Positions 1 to 6,383 of a DNA stretch of 6,383 nucleotides are shown here, in pieces. The translations under genes and the position numbers were made by a program. Position 1 is the stretch's first letter. Every line of letters starts with the position of its first letter. The stretch is from Bordetella parapertussis (GTDB lineage Bacteria; Pseudomonadota; Gammaproteobacteria; Burkholderiales; Burkholderiaceae_B), in assembly GCA_943331855.1 (NCBI GenBank), contig CALQNE010000200.1, forward strand, positions 1 to 6,383. The letters are read 5' to 3'. Under the pieces are notes generated by a model that was not told the DNA's origin, did no database searches, and saw only the letters and a program-made list of their open reading frames with translations.

Positions 1-38
1 CGGAAGAGTACGTTAAAGGCGAAAAAAATGGTAACTGA
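1..38 (+). CDS. fliM: Probable C-terminal end of flagellar switch protein FliM (partial)
   Basis: The third reading frame is open from the window edge and stops with TGA at 36-38, giving the tail EEYVKGEKNGN. Its stop overlaps the fliN start by 11 bases. In the usual flagellar order fliM lies directly before fliN, and a charged, poorly conserved tail is normal for FliM, which is the C-ring protein that binds CheY-P. The call rests on position, because eleven residues are too few to recognise a family. The alternatives are that fliM ended further upstream, or that another of the two remaining frames is the coding one. Confidence 0.5.
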   Translation, partial: EEYVKGEKNGN

Positions 39-459
39 TGCGAACGCTGGTGCGGAGGGCGAAGTCCCTGGAGATGATGATTGGGCAGAGGCGTTAAAAG
101 AGCAGGCTCAGGCTGAACAGGCCGCTGGAACATTGACTAAAAATGCTTCGCCTGTTTTTAGCGAGTTCTCGTCTTCGGTCAATACCACGAGTGCACCGAA
201 TGACATTGATTTTATTCTTGATATCCCAGTCCAGTTGACTGTCGAGTTGGGTCGTACAAAGATTGCGATTAAAGATTTGCTGCAGTTGGTACAAGGCTCT
301 GTTGTCGAGTTAAATGGAATGGCAGGTGCTCCGATGGATGTGCTAATTAATGGCACCATCGTGGCACAAGGTGAGGTCGTCGTGGTCAATGAAAAATTTG
401 GTATTCGCGTGACTGACATCATTACACCGACCGAGCGAATTCGGAAGCTGAATCGCTAA
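28..459 (+). CDS. fliN: Flagellar motor switch protein FliN
   Basis: FliN is a C-ring component at the cytoplasmic face of the flagellar basal body. It works with FliM and FliG in switching and docks the FliH-FliI export ATPase. The 143-residue protein has an acidic, Ala/Gln-rich N-terminal region (about 1-58) and a C-terminal SpoA/FliN domain (about 60-140). Typical landmarks are DFILDIPVQLTVELGRTK, the VVELNGMAGAPMDVLING segment and the end GIRVTDIITPTERIRKLNR. The ATG at 28 is preceded by AAAGGCG at 15-21, a plausible ribosome binding site. The frame remains open upstream, so a slightly earlier start outside the window cannot be excluded. The stop overlaps the fliO start by one base (TAATG), which suggests translational coupling. 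Confidence 0.95.
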   Translation: MVTDANAGAEGEVPGDDDWAEALKEQAQAEQAAGTLTKNASPVFSEFSSSVNTTSAPNDIDFILDIPVQLTVELGRTKIAIKDLLQLVQGSVVELNGMAGAPMDVLINGTIVAQGEVVVVNEKFGIRVTDIITPTERIRKLNR

Positions 460-830
460 TGAGCATGATGGATACGCTGCGCGGACTGGCTGCTTTAGCT
501 GCGGTCCTGGCTTTGTTGATGACGTTGTCCTGGTTATTTAAAAAGGTCTATGGGCGCAATGTCATCGGTGGTTCTGTGGCCAAGATCCTTGGAGGAGTGA
601 GCCTGGGCACACGCGAGCGCCTAGTTGTCGTCGAAGTCGGGTCTCGCTGGATCGTGGTGGGTGTTGCGCCCGGGCGCGTGAGCGCCTTGGCAAATATTGA
701 ACCGAGCCCGGCATTGTTGGATGTGGTAAAGACTCAGGCGAATGAAAATGGGGCATCGACATCTTCATCCGACGAGTCGGCTTCGCGGCTAAAGTTTTCA
801 GATTTTATTGCACGTTTGCGCGAGAAATAA
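459..830 (+). CDS. fliO: Flagellar biosynthetic protein FliO
   Basis: FliO is a small bitopic membrane protein that helps assemble and stabilise the FliP ring of the flagellar export gate. The 123-residue protein has one hydrophobic helix (about 8-27), followed by a basic stretch (KKVYGR) that fits a cytoplasmic C-terminus. The FliO signature follows: [20 protein letters not shown] and then [15 protein letters not shown] (about 45-80). After it comes a Ser-rich linker (about 99-108) and a short terminal helix. The start overlaps the fliN stop in TAATG. A GGAAG at 443-447 lies rather far upstream as a ribosome site. In-frame ATGs at 465 and 468 are alternative starts that would leave the membrane helix intact. 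Confidence 0.92.
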   Translation: MSMMDTLRGLAALAAVLALLMTLSWLFKKVYGRNVIGGSVAKILGGVSLGTRERLVVVEVGSRWIVVGVAPGRVSALANIEPSPALLDVVKTQANENGASTSSSDESASRLKFSDFIARLREK

Positions 831-841
831 ATAAAAAATTT

Positions 842-1621
842 ATGTCAGACTTCAAACTATCTCGGCGGGTTTTATTAGGTTTTGCTTCGCTTGGATTGCT
901 CGGTTTCTTTGCTTGTTACGCCACAGTCGCACTCGCGGCGGATATGCCAACACTTGGCTTGCTAAATTCAGTGACTGCAGAAGACGGTAGTCAGAACTAC
1001 AGCCTGAGTTTGCAAACGCTCATCTTACTCACTGCGCTGTCGTTCTTACCGACAATCCTGTTGATGATGACTAGTTTTACCCGAATCATCATTGTGTTGT
1101 CTCTGTTGCGACAAACAATCGGTGCTCAGGCTGTGCCGCCCAATCAGGTGATGCTGGGCTTAGCCTTGTTTTTGACGTTCTTCGTTATGAGTCCAGTCTT
1201 TGAGAAAATTTACGTCGATGCTTACCAGCCGCTCAGCGAAAATCGTATCTCGATGCAAGTGGCGTTAGAGAAGGGGGTTGCTCCGCTGCGTGAGTTTATG
1301 CTCAAGCAGACGCGCGAGACGGATCTTGCTTTATTTCTCAAGCTTTCGCGTACTGAAAATATACAAACACCAGACGATATTCCATTGACCGTACTGGTGT
1401 CCAGCTTTATGACGAGTGAGCTTAAAACCGCCTTTCAGATCGGCTTCAGCATTTTTATTCCGTTTCTTGTGATTGATATGGTCGTCGCGAGCGTCCTGAT
1501 GGCGATGGGAATGATGATGGTGTCTCCCTCTATTGTGTCGTTGCCGTTTAAATTGATGCTGTTTGTCTTGGTTGACGGCTGGCAGCTACTCTTGGGCTCT
1601 TTAGCAAATAGTTTTTACTGA
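842..1621 (+). CDS. fliP: Flagellar type III export gate protein FliP
   Basis: FliP is the main subunit of the FliP5-FliQ4-FliR1 export gate, through which rod, hook and filament proteins leave the cell. The 259 residues are a normal length. An N-terminal signal peptide is visible: basic LSRR, a hydrophobic core of about 10-30, and a likely cleavage after the ALA ending near residue 32. Hydrophobic segments follow at about 57-77, 80-120 (as a pair), 202-226 and 235-256. Family motifs include [20 protein letters not shown], and a GMMMVSP loop whose three methionines (224-226) correspond to the methionine gasket known from FliP structures. It starts 11 bases after fliO in an A/T-only spacer with no clear Shine-Dalgarno, so it probably relies on reinitiation from fliO. 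Confidence 0.97.
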   Translation: MSDFKLSRRVLLGFASLGLLGFFACYATVALAADMPTLGLLNSVTAEDGSQNYSLSLQTLILLTALSFLPTILLMMTSFTRIIIVLSLLRQTIGAQAVPPNQVMLGLALFLTFFVMSPVFEKIYVDAYQPLSENRISMQVALEKGVAPLREFMLKQTRETDLALFLKLSRTENIQTPDDIPLTVLVSSFMTSELKTAFQIGFSIFIPFLVIDMVVASVLMAMGMMMVSPSIVSLPFKLMLFVLVDGWQLLLGSLANSFY

Positions 1622-1623
1622 GG
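1620..1623 (+). promoter_or_regulatory. fliQ ribosome binding site overlapping the fliP stop codon
   Basis: A GAGG lies 5 bases before the fliQ ATG. Its first two bases are the last two of the fliP stop codon TGA (1619-1621). Ribosomes finishing fliP would end on the fliQ initiation site, which fits coupled translation of two subunits of the same complex. Confidence 0.6.
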
Positions 1624-1628
1624 TTGAA

Positions 1629-1898
1629 ATGACGCCTGAAAGCGTGATGAATATTGGGCGCCATGCGATGGAAATCACCGTGATGATTTCTGCGCCCTTG
1701 TTATTGGTTGCGTTGATCATCGGTTTGATTATCAGTATCTTTCAAGCAGCCACGCAAATTAATGAACAGACCTTGTCATTCATCCCTAAATTAGTTGGCA
1801 TCCTCCTGGCTTTAGTTGTGGCGGGCCCCTGGATGCTGTCCGTTATGTCAGACTATTTGCGAGAAGTGTTGACTGAATTCCCTATCATTTTGCAGTGA
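1629..1898 (+). CDS. fliQ: Flagellar type III export gate protein FliQ
   Basis: FliQ packs around the FliP-FliR core of the flagellar export gate in the inner membrane. The 89-residue length is standard. Two hydrophobic helices (about 16-37 and 53-75) are joined by the conserved polar loop FQAATQINEQTLSFIPKL (38-55), the clearest family signature. The protein begins MTPESVMNIGRHAMEITVMI, as is typical. It starts 7 bases after the fliP stop with GAGG as ribosome site. Confidence 0.96.
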   Translation: MTPESVMNIGRHAMEITVMISAPLLLVALIIGLIISIFQAATQINEQTLSFIPKLVGILLALVVAGPWMLSVMSDYLREVLTEFPIILQ

Positions 1899-1947
1899 AT
1901 TTTTTTTGTGACAAAGGCAATCGAAATTACGTGCTTCACTGAGGCCA

Positions 1948-2730
1948 ATGATGATTGATGTCAATGTCGATTTTCTGCAAAATTGGGTCGCGACTATGTT
2001 CTTGCCGCTGACCCGCATCCTTGGCTTTATTGCAGTTGCGCCTCTGTTTAGCGGCATAACCGTCTCGCCGGTGGTCAAAGTTTCAGTAGGTGTTTTACTC
2101 ACCACGATGGTGGTCCCTTTAGTGGATGTAGATGGGGCGATCGACTTATTTTCATTCCAAGGGATATTTTTGCTGTGCCAGCAGCTATTCGTTGGTCTTG
2201 CGCTGGGGTTTGTGTTGCGCATTTTGTTTAGTGCTGTGGATTTGGCCGGTCAAGTATCAGGCTTAACGATGGGTTTTGGCTTTGCTACTTTTTTTGATCC
2301 GCAAACCGGTGGGACTTCAACGGTTATCACAACGCTTTTCACGACCTTGTTTACACTGGTGTTTATTAGTTTGGATGGCCATGTGTTGATGGTGGCAACA
2401 TTAATTGAGAGTTTTACAGTCTTGCCGATCAATTTGGGCGTTGGCGCGTTGACTGGAATGGAAATTGCGCGGTCGGGAGCCTCAATTTTTAGCGTAGGTT
2501 TGCAACTTTCGATGCCGATTATCGCAACGCTGTTGATTACAAATATGGCGCTAGGCGTTTTGACGCGCTCGGCACCTCAATTAAACATTTTTGGCATTGG
2601 CTTTCCAATCACCATTGGTGTGGGCTTAATCGTGATTGTTTTGATCTTGCCGTCATTCGCGCAACCTTTCCGATTGTTGGTTGAAAACGCACTGAGTTTG
2701 ATGCAGCAAGTTGGAAAGACCGTACCTTGA
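1948..2730 (+). CDS. fliR: Flagellar type III export gate protein FliR
   Basis: FliR is the single-copy subunit that completes the FliP-FliQ-FliR export channel and contacts FlhB. The 260-residue length is normal. The sequence is strongly hydrophobic, with segments at about 13-32, 44-58, 72-95, 126-156, 178-204 and 214-236. Recognisable family stretches are GLTMGFGFATFFDPQTGG (105-122) and PQLNIFGIGFPITIGVGL (210-227). It lies 49 bases after fliQ, the only sizeable gap in the cluster. Two tandem ATGs (1948 and 1951) follow a GAGG at 1941-1944, and the second has the more usual spacing (6 bases instead of 3), so the true start may be 1951. The gene converges on the PIN gene, 12 bases away. Confidence 0.96.
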   Translation: MMIDVNVDFLQNWVATMFLPLTRILGFIAVAPLFSGITVSPVVKVSVGVLLTTMVVPLVDVDGAIDLFSFQGIFLLCQQLFVGLALGFVLRILFSAVDLAGQVSGLTMGFGFATFFDPQTGGTSTVITTLFTTLFTLVFISLDGHVLMVATLIESFTVLPINLGVGALTGMEIARSGASIFSVGLQLSMPIIATLLITNMALGVLTRSAPQLNIFGIGFPITIGVGLIVIVLILPSFAQPFRLLVENALSLMQQVGKTVP

Positions 2731-2742
2731 CGACGGGTTGTG

Positions 2743-3396
2743 TCAACGCTTTGATTGCGTGTGCCGGTCATAGCACCCGGCTAAGCGAAATAGACGATCA
2801 CGTTTTAGCATACTGAGCACGGGTTCAGGTTGCCGTCGCCCCGTCAAGAATAGTGTTTCTATTGCGGCGTCGATATGATGTGTCAGCGTGGGCTGTTGGG
2901 TCAGCCACCATTGCGACAATAAGCGATCGGGATCGATGAGGCCAAGCTGCTGCTTGCGCAGCTCTGAGCGACTAAAGTCTTTGAGATTCCAGGTTAAAAC
3001 GCTGATCGGTTGGGCAATATTTTTTTGAACGCCTGCAATACCAACAGCGGCCACGTGTTTGTCTTTTCGATCGGTGTGCTTGAGGTCTGTTTCAAAAAAA
3101 GTCACGTCGCCCATGTTCGCTGCAGGAAAGCGCTCTTGCATGAGCTGCCATTCGCCTTTTAAAAGATTGATGTCGATTGGCCACAGGCGTGCAGCGTTTC
3201 GTTGCCATTCTTGGCCAATTTTTTCAGACCAGAGGGGGGCAAACAAGCCTGCTTGCGCCAGATCAAGAAGTAAAGGACGCAGCAAGCCTGACATCAACAC
3301 GCAGGCATCGAGCACTAAGCCCGGGCGAGATCCTGCATTTTGCTTGTCTGAGATGCTGCTTGTGTCACGTAAGGATATTGGTTCTGGCGATTGCAT
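2743..3396 (-). CDS. PIN-domain protein, VapC50-like putative ribonuclease
   Basis: PIN domains are Mg-dependent nuclease folds, often the RNase toxin of VapBC-type pairs. The 217-residue product has a PIN core from about residue 27 to 155 (PIN_3 style). It opens with LVLDACVLMSGLLRPLLLDL, continues with WSEKIGQEWQRN and DRKDKHVAA, and ends with TWNLKDF. Candidate metal ligands D30, E63, D112 and D140 are all present, so it looks catalytically intact. A C-terminal helical region (about 165-217) resembles the extra domain of VapC50-type proteins. The ATG at 3396, 4 bases after the aceE stop, is the best start. An ATG at 3453 is in frame but would put 19 extra residues inside aceE. About 26 residues of low-complexity sequence precede the PIN core. 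No antitoxin gene is adjacent. The fold is fairly secure, but toxin activity is inference. Confidence 0.85.
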   Translation of the reverse strand: MQSPEPISLRDTSSISDKQNAGSRPGLVLDACVLMSGLLRPLLLDLAQAGLFAPLWSEKIGQEWQRNAARLWPIDINLLKGEWQLMQERFPAANMGDVTFFETDLKHTDRKDKHVAAVGIAGVQKNIAQPISVLTWNLKDFSRSELRKQQLGLIDPDRLLSQWWLTQQPTLTHHIDAAIETLFLTGRRQPEPVLSMLKRDRLFRLAGCYDRHTQSKR

Positions 3397-3400
3397 TGCT

Positions 3401-6049
3401 TTATTTTGAAGCGAGCAAGGCGGCACGCACGATAGCGGCCGCATCCACCCCAAAATATTCTCGCAGGGCGGCTCGGGTATCGCTGCGACCGAATCCGTCC
3501 GTGCCGAGCGTCAGGTAGCGACGCTCAGCCGGTAGATAGGCGCGCACAGATTCTGGTAGAGCATGAACATAATCGGTTGCTGCAACGATGGGCCCCAGGC
3601 TAGCGGCAAGTTGTGAATAGATAAATGGAACAGCTTTTGCGTTGGCGCCGGCTAACAGTGCGTCTTGACAGGCCAGGCCGTCACGCGCGAGTTCGCTCCA
3701 GCTGGTGACGCTATAGACGAAGGCGGTGATGCGTTGCAAGGCGAGTTGTGGCGCGGCCTTGATAACTTCGGTCAGAATGGCGCCAGAGCCGAGCAGCGTG
3801 ATCGACGTTGCAGTAGTCGATTTTTTTTGTTTTTCTGCACTGTAGGTTTGGAAAAGATAACAGCCACGCAAAACTTGTTCGTGGACGGCCTCCGGCAAAC
3901 TTGGTTGTGCATAGTTTTCGTTCATGAGGGTGATGTAATAAAACACGTCTTGCTGTTCGACCATCATCTCTTGAATGCCTTGATGCACGATCACAGCCAT
4001 TTCGCCCGCGAAGGCGGGATCATACGCTTTGCAATTCGGTATCGTGGCTGCATGCAAATGGCTCGAACCATCTTGATGTTGCAGGCCCTCACCGCCTAGT
4101 GTTGTGCGACCTGAGGTTGCACCTAATAAAAATCCGCGTGGTCGCTGATCTGCTGCCGCCCAGATTTGATCCCCGACCCGTTGAAAACCAAACATTGAGT
4201 AATAAATGTAAAACGGCAGCATGGCCAGGCCATGGACGCTGTAACTTGTAGCTGCTGCAGTCCAGCTAGCGATCGCGCCAGCTTCAGAGATGCCTTCTTC
4301 CAGAATTTGTCCGTCAAGCGCTTCGCGATAGCTGAGCACCGAGCCGATGTCTTCTGGGGCGTAGCGCTGGCCAACACTTGAGTAAATACCTACTTGCTTA
4401 AATAAGTTTGCCATACCAAACGTGCGCGCTTCGTCGGCAACGATGGGGACAATCCGCGGACCAAGACTGGAGTCTTTCAGCAAATTGCCCAACATGCGCA
4501 CAAAGGCCATGGTGGTGCTCATTTCTTTGCCTTCGGCGTTTAGCGCAAAGTTGCAGTATTGCGCGATCTCGGGGATGGCGACTGTTTCACATTCGGTATC
4601 GCGCTTGGGTAAATAACCGCCCAACGCTTGTCGGTGATTTTGAAGGTATTGCATTTCGGCGCTCTCAGGCTTCGGCTTGTAAAACGCAAGTGAGGTGGCC
4701 TCTTCATCCGAAAGTGGCAGGTTAAAGCGATTGCGAAACTCAAGCAGATCTGTTTCATCAAATTTTTTCTGGCTGTGCGTGGTCATCTTGCCTTGGCCCG
4801 CGCTGCCCATGCCATAGCCCTTTTTGGTATGCGCCAGAATGACCGTTGGTTGCCCAACGTGTTGAGCGGCAGAGGCGTAAGCGGCATGAATTTTTACTAA
4901 ATCATGGCCGCCGCGCTTTAATCGATCGATTTGATCATCGGTCATGCCTTGCGCCAAGCGTGCAAGCTCTTCGTTTTGCCCAAAAAATGTATCTCTGTTA
5001 AAGCGACCATCTTTTGCGGCAAAGGTTTGCATCTGACCATCAACAGTGTTGGCAAAGGCGCGTGTCAAGGCACCTGTTAAATCGCGTGCAAAAAGCCCAT
5101 CCCAGTCGCTGCCCCAGACGAGTTTGATGACGTTCCAGCCTGCACCGGTGAAGAGTTTTTCGAGCTCATCAATGATGCGTCCATTGCCTCGCACTGGACC
5201 ATCAAGGCGTTGCAGATTGCAGTTCACCACCCACACTAGATTATCAAGACCTTCACGTGCAGCAAGCGTGAGGGCACTCATAGACTCAGGTTCGTCCATC
5301 TCACCATCGCCAAAGACCCCCCACACTTTGCGTGCAGAACAATCGAGAAGATTACGATGACTGAGATAACGCATAAAGCGTGCGTGATAGATCGAGCTGA
5401 TGGGACCAATGCCCATTGAGCCGGTGGGAAATTGCCAGAAATCTGGCATGAGCCAAGGGTGAGGGTAACTCGAGAGCCCGCGTGCACCTTTTTCGGCGGC
5501 TCGAATTTCTTGACGATAATTCAGAAGGTCTTGTTCGCTTAGGCGACCCTCGAGGTATGCACGTGCGTAGACGCCGGGGGCGCTATGCGGTTGGAAAAAC
5601 ACCAAGTCACCGCGGTGCTGGCCCGCTTCAGTGCCGTGGCGAGCCTCAAAGAAGTGATTGAAACCAGTTTCAAAAAGATCGGCGGCACTGGCATAGCTGG
5701 CAATGTGTCCGCCCAGTTCACCGTAGGCTTGGTTCGCGCGCACGACCATGGCCAGGGCGTTCCAGCGCATGATGGAAGCGAGTCGCTCTTCAATGGCGAG
5801 GTCGCCTGGAAACACAGGTTGTTGATCAACTGAAATGGTGTTCACGTAGGGCGTACTGAGCTCGGGGCGCCAGCCGATTTTTGCAGTATGCGCAGTGCGT
5901 ACAAGTTCGTCTAGTAAAAAGCGCGCACGCTCGGGACCTTCGGCCGCCAGGACTGCCAAAAATGCAGCACGCCATTCGTGCGTTTCTTCAGTGTCCGTGT
6001 CGGCAGTGGTGAGCAAGCCGCTCAAACGAGGATCGATGGAGGCGTTCAT
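3401..6049 (-). CDS. aceE: Pyruvate dehydrogenase E1 component, homodimeric type
   Basis: AceE decarboxylates pyruvate with thiamine diphosphate and passes the acetyl group to the lipoyl arms of E2 (AceF) in the cytoplasmic pyruvate dehydrogenase complex. The 882 residues compare with 887 in E. coli. The ThDP/Mg motif is intact: GDGEMDEPES (247-256) to NCNLQRLDGP (276-285). Other landmarks are GGHIAS with H114, NHFF with H132, the mobile-loop region GKMTTHSQKK with H425, ADEARTFGM (538-546), EEGISEAGA (584-592, the region of the transketolase-type catalytic Glu), YYSMFGFQRVGD (616-627) and GEGLQHQDG (653-661). No frameshift is visible. The ATG at 6049 follows a weak GGGG (6056-6059). An AT-rich divergent promoter region lies upstream. 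A PIN gene, not aceF, lies downstream, which is unusual because aceE usually leads aceE-aceF-lpd. Confidence 0.97.
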   Translation of the reverse strand: MNASIDPRLSGLLTTADTDTEETHEWRAAFLAVLAAEGPERARFLLDELVRTAHTAKIGWRPELSTPYVNTISVDQQPVFPGDLAIEERLASIMRWNALAMVVRANQAYGELGGHIASYASAADLFETGFNHFFEARHGTEAGQHRGDLVFFQPHSAPGVYARAYLEGRLSEQDLLNYRQEIRAAEKGARGLSSYPHPWLMPDFWQFPTGSMGIGPISSIYHARFMRYLSHRNLLDCSARKVWGVFGDGEMDEPESMSALTLAAREGLDNLVWVVNCNLQRLDGPVRGNGRIIDELEKLFTGAGWNVIKLVWGSDWDGLFARDLTGALTRAFANTVDGQMQTFAAKDGRFNRDTFFGQNEELARLAQGMTDDQIDRLKRGGHDLVKIHAAYASAAQHVGQPTVILAHTKKGYGMGSAGQGKMTTHSQKKFDETDLLEFRNRFNLPLSDEEATSLAFYKPKPESAEMQYLQNHRQALGGYLPKRDTECETVAIPEIAQYCNFALNAEGKEMSTTMAFVRMLGNLLKDSSLGPRIVPIVADEARTFGMANLFKQVGIYSSVGQRYAPEDIGSVLSYREALDGQILEEGISEAGAIASWTAAATSYSVHGLAMLPFYIYYSMFGFQRVGDQIWAAADQRPRGFLLGATSGRTTLGGEGLQHQDGSSHLHAATIPNCKAYDPAFAGEMAVIVHQGIQEMMVEQQDVFYYITLMNENYAQPSLPEAVHEQVLRGCYLFQTYSAEKQKKSTTATSITLLGSGAILTEVIKAAPQLALQRITAFVYSVTSWSELARDGLACQDALLAGANAKAVPFIYSQLAASLGPIVAATDYVHALPESVRAYLPAERRYLTLGTDGFGRSDTRAALREYFGVDAAAIVRAALLASK

Positions 6050-6204
6050 GGGTGACCCCGTATTTTAATAGAGTGACAATTTGCTCATTCTAGAGAAAAG
6101 TCAGCAGCATGAGGTGCTTTAAATATAGATAAATCATCTTATTTATGAAATAAAATGCTGTAATATTTAACTATTAAGAAATAAAACACTTCAAATTTTC
6201 ATAT
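6050..6204. promoter_or_regulatory. AT-rich divergent promoter/operator region between aceE and the Lrp-like gene
   Basis: This 155-base non-coding stretch separates two divergent genes and should carry promoters for both. Hand counting gives about 24% GC over 6061-6204 and about 15% over 6121-6204, far below the flanking genes. Weak promoter-like words occur on both strands: for aceE, TTGAAG with an 18-base spacer and TTAAAT on the minus strand, and for the Lrp-like gene TAATAT at 6161-6166. None is close to consensus, so no exact promoter is called. Small inverted repeats are listed separately. The low GC suits promoter melting and the binding of Lrp-like proteins. Confidence 0.55.
6127..6177. 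repeat. Cluster of small AT-rich inverted repeats, possible operator
   Basis: Three short perfect inverted repeats lie close together. They are AGAT-5 bases-ATCT (6127-6139), TTTAT-3 bases-ATAAA (6142-6154), and a nested pair, TAATA-6 bases-TATTA (6161-6176) and TTAA-CTA-TTAA (6167-6177). Lrp/AsnC proteins bind several AT-rich palindromic sites in a row, so these are candidate operators. In DNA this AT-rich, repeats of this size also arise by chance, so confidence is low. Confidence 0.25.
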
Positions 6205-6383
6205 ATGAAGCTTGACTCTCTTGACCTAAAAATTTTGCAAGAGCTTCAGCTCGATGGTGCGTTATCAAACATCGAGTTAGCCAGGCGCGTCCATTTGAGT
6301 CCGTCACCGTGTTTGGCGCGAGTGCGAGCGCTTGAAAATGCTGGTGTGATTGATCGCTATGTGGCCTTAGCCAGTGCGGCCGC
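6205..6383 (+). CDS. Lrp/AsnC-family transcriptional regulator (N-terminal part, cut by window end)
   Basis: The gene opens at ATG 6205 and runs off the window after 59 codons. The translated part is the classic N-terminal helix-turn-helix of the Lrp/AsnC (feast/famine) family: LDSLDLKILQELQLDG, then SNIELARRVHLSPSPCLARV, then RALENAGVIDRYVALAS. The recognition helix should lie in LSPSPCLARVRALE. The C-terminal effector-binding (RAM) domain is outside the window. A stop codon at 6175-6177 with no in-frame ATG after it leaves this as the first possible ATG, and the MKLDSLD beginning is normal for the family. No Shine-Dalgarno is visible in the AT-rich leader. It is divergent from aceE, and such regulators often control themselves and the neighbouring gene, so control of aceE is plausible but unproven. 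Confidence 0.92.
   Translation, partial: MKLDSLDLKILQELQLDGALSNIELARRVHLSPSPCLARVRALENAGVIDRYVALASAA

Noticed and set aside
1899..1910. Run of eight T after the fliQ stop as a possible terminator
   Set aside because: No GC-rich stem precedes it, and the essential partner gene fliR follows directly, so a terminator here is unlikely.
1848..2222. A 124-codon minus-strand frame across the fliQ-fliR junction
   Set aside because: It is antisense to fliR and the end of fliQ, and its composition looks like a shadow of the coding frame, with no recognisable domain.
2761..2781. Inverted repeats GTGC/GCAC and GCCGG/CCGGC
   Set aside because: They are mutually exclusive short stems inside the PIN coding region without a following T-run, and such pairs are expected by chance.
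3397..3453. Longer PIN protein starting at ATG 3453 inside the end of aceE
   Set aside because: It would add 19 residues rich in Pro and Cys, read in a second frame over conserved aceE codons. The ATG at 3396 sits 4 bases after the aceE stop and is the simpler start.
3665..4099. A 144-codon open frame on the + strand, opposite aceE
   Set aside because: It lies wholly inside the well-supported aceE coding sequence, its translation resembles no family I know, and it has no ribosome site or operon context. The same holds for the + strand frames at 3177-3518, 4408-4725, 5046-5360 and 5585-5833.
6050..6058. GGGTGACCC palindrome just upstream of the aceE start
   Set aside because: The arms are separated by a single base, too close to form a hairpin, and there is no second copy in the spacer to suggest an operator. 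It is probably incidental to the weak ribosome site.

Overview
The window looks like chromosomal DNA of a motile Gram-negative proteobacterium. A betaproteobacterium (Burkholderiales-like) is my best guess, because it combines the fliM-N-O-P-Q-R order, a homodimeric-type AceE and a proteobacterial Lrp-like regulator. This is inference from gene style and order, and no taxonomic marker is present.

Bases 1-2730 (+ strand) are the end of a flagellar operon: the probable last codons of fliM, then complete fliN, fliO, fliP, fliQ and fliR. FliN belongs to the cytoplasmic C-ring switch. FliO helps assemble the export gate, and FliP, FliQ and FliR form its membrane core. The genes overlap or lie a few bases apart, apart from 49 bases between fliQ and fliR, which suggests one transcript.

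Bases 2743-6049 (- strand) hold a two-gene unit that converges on fliR with only 12 bases between the stop codons. It consists of aceE (thiamine-diphosphate E1 of the pyruvate dehydrogenase complex) and, 4 bases after it, a VapC50-like PIN-domain protein. The expected aceF and lpd are not downstream of aceE. The PIN gene has no antitoxin next to it.

Bases 6050-6204 are a very AT-rich divergent intergenic region, about 24% GC by hand count over 6061-6204. Beyond it, on the + strand, an Lrp/AsnC-family regulator starts and runs off the window. The arrangement suggests that this regulator may control aceE and itself, but no binding site is proven.

Most of the window is ordinary housekeeping and flagellar sequence. 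The unusual parts are the aceE-PIN pairing without aceF, and the divergent Lrp-like gene with small inverted repeats in the intergenic region. I see no mobile element, CRISPR array, tRNA or rRNA.
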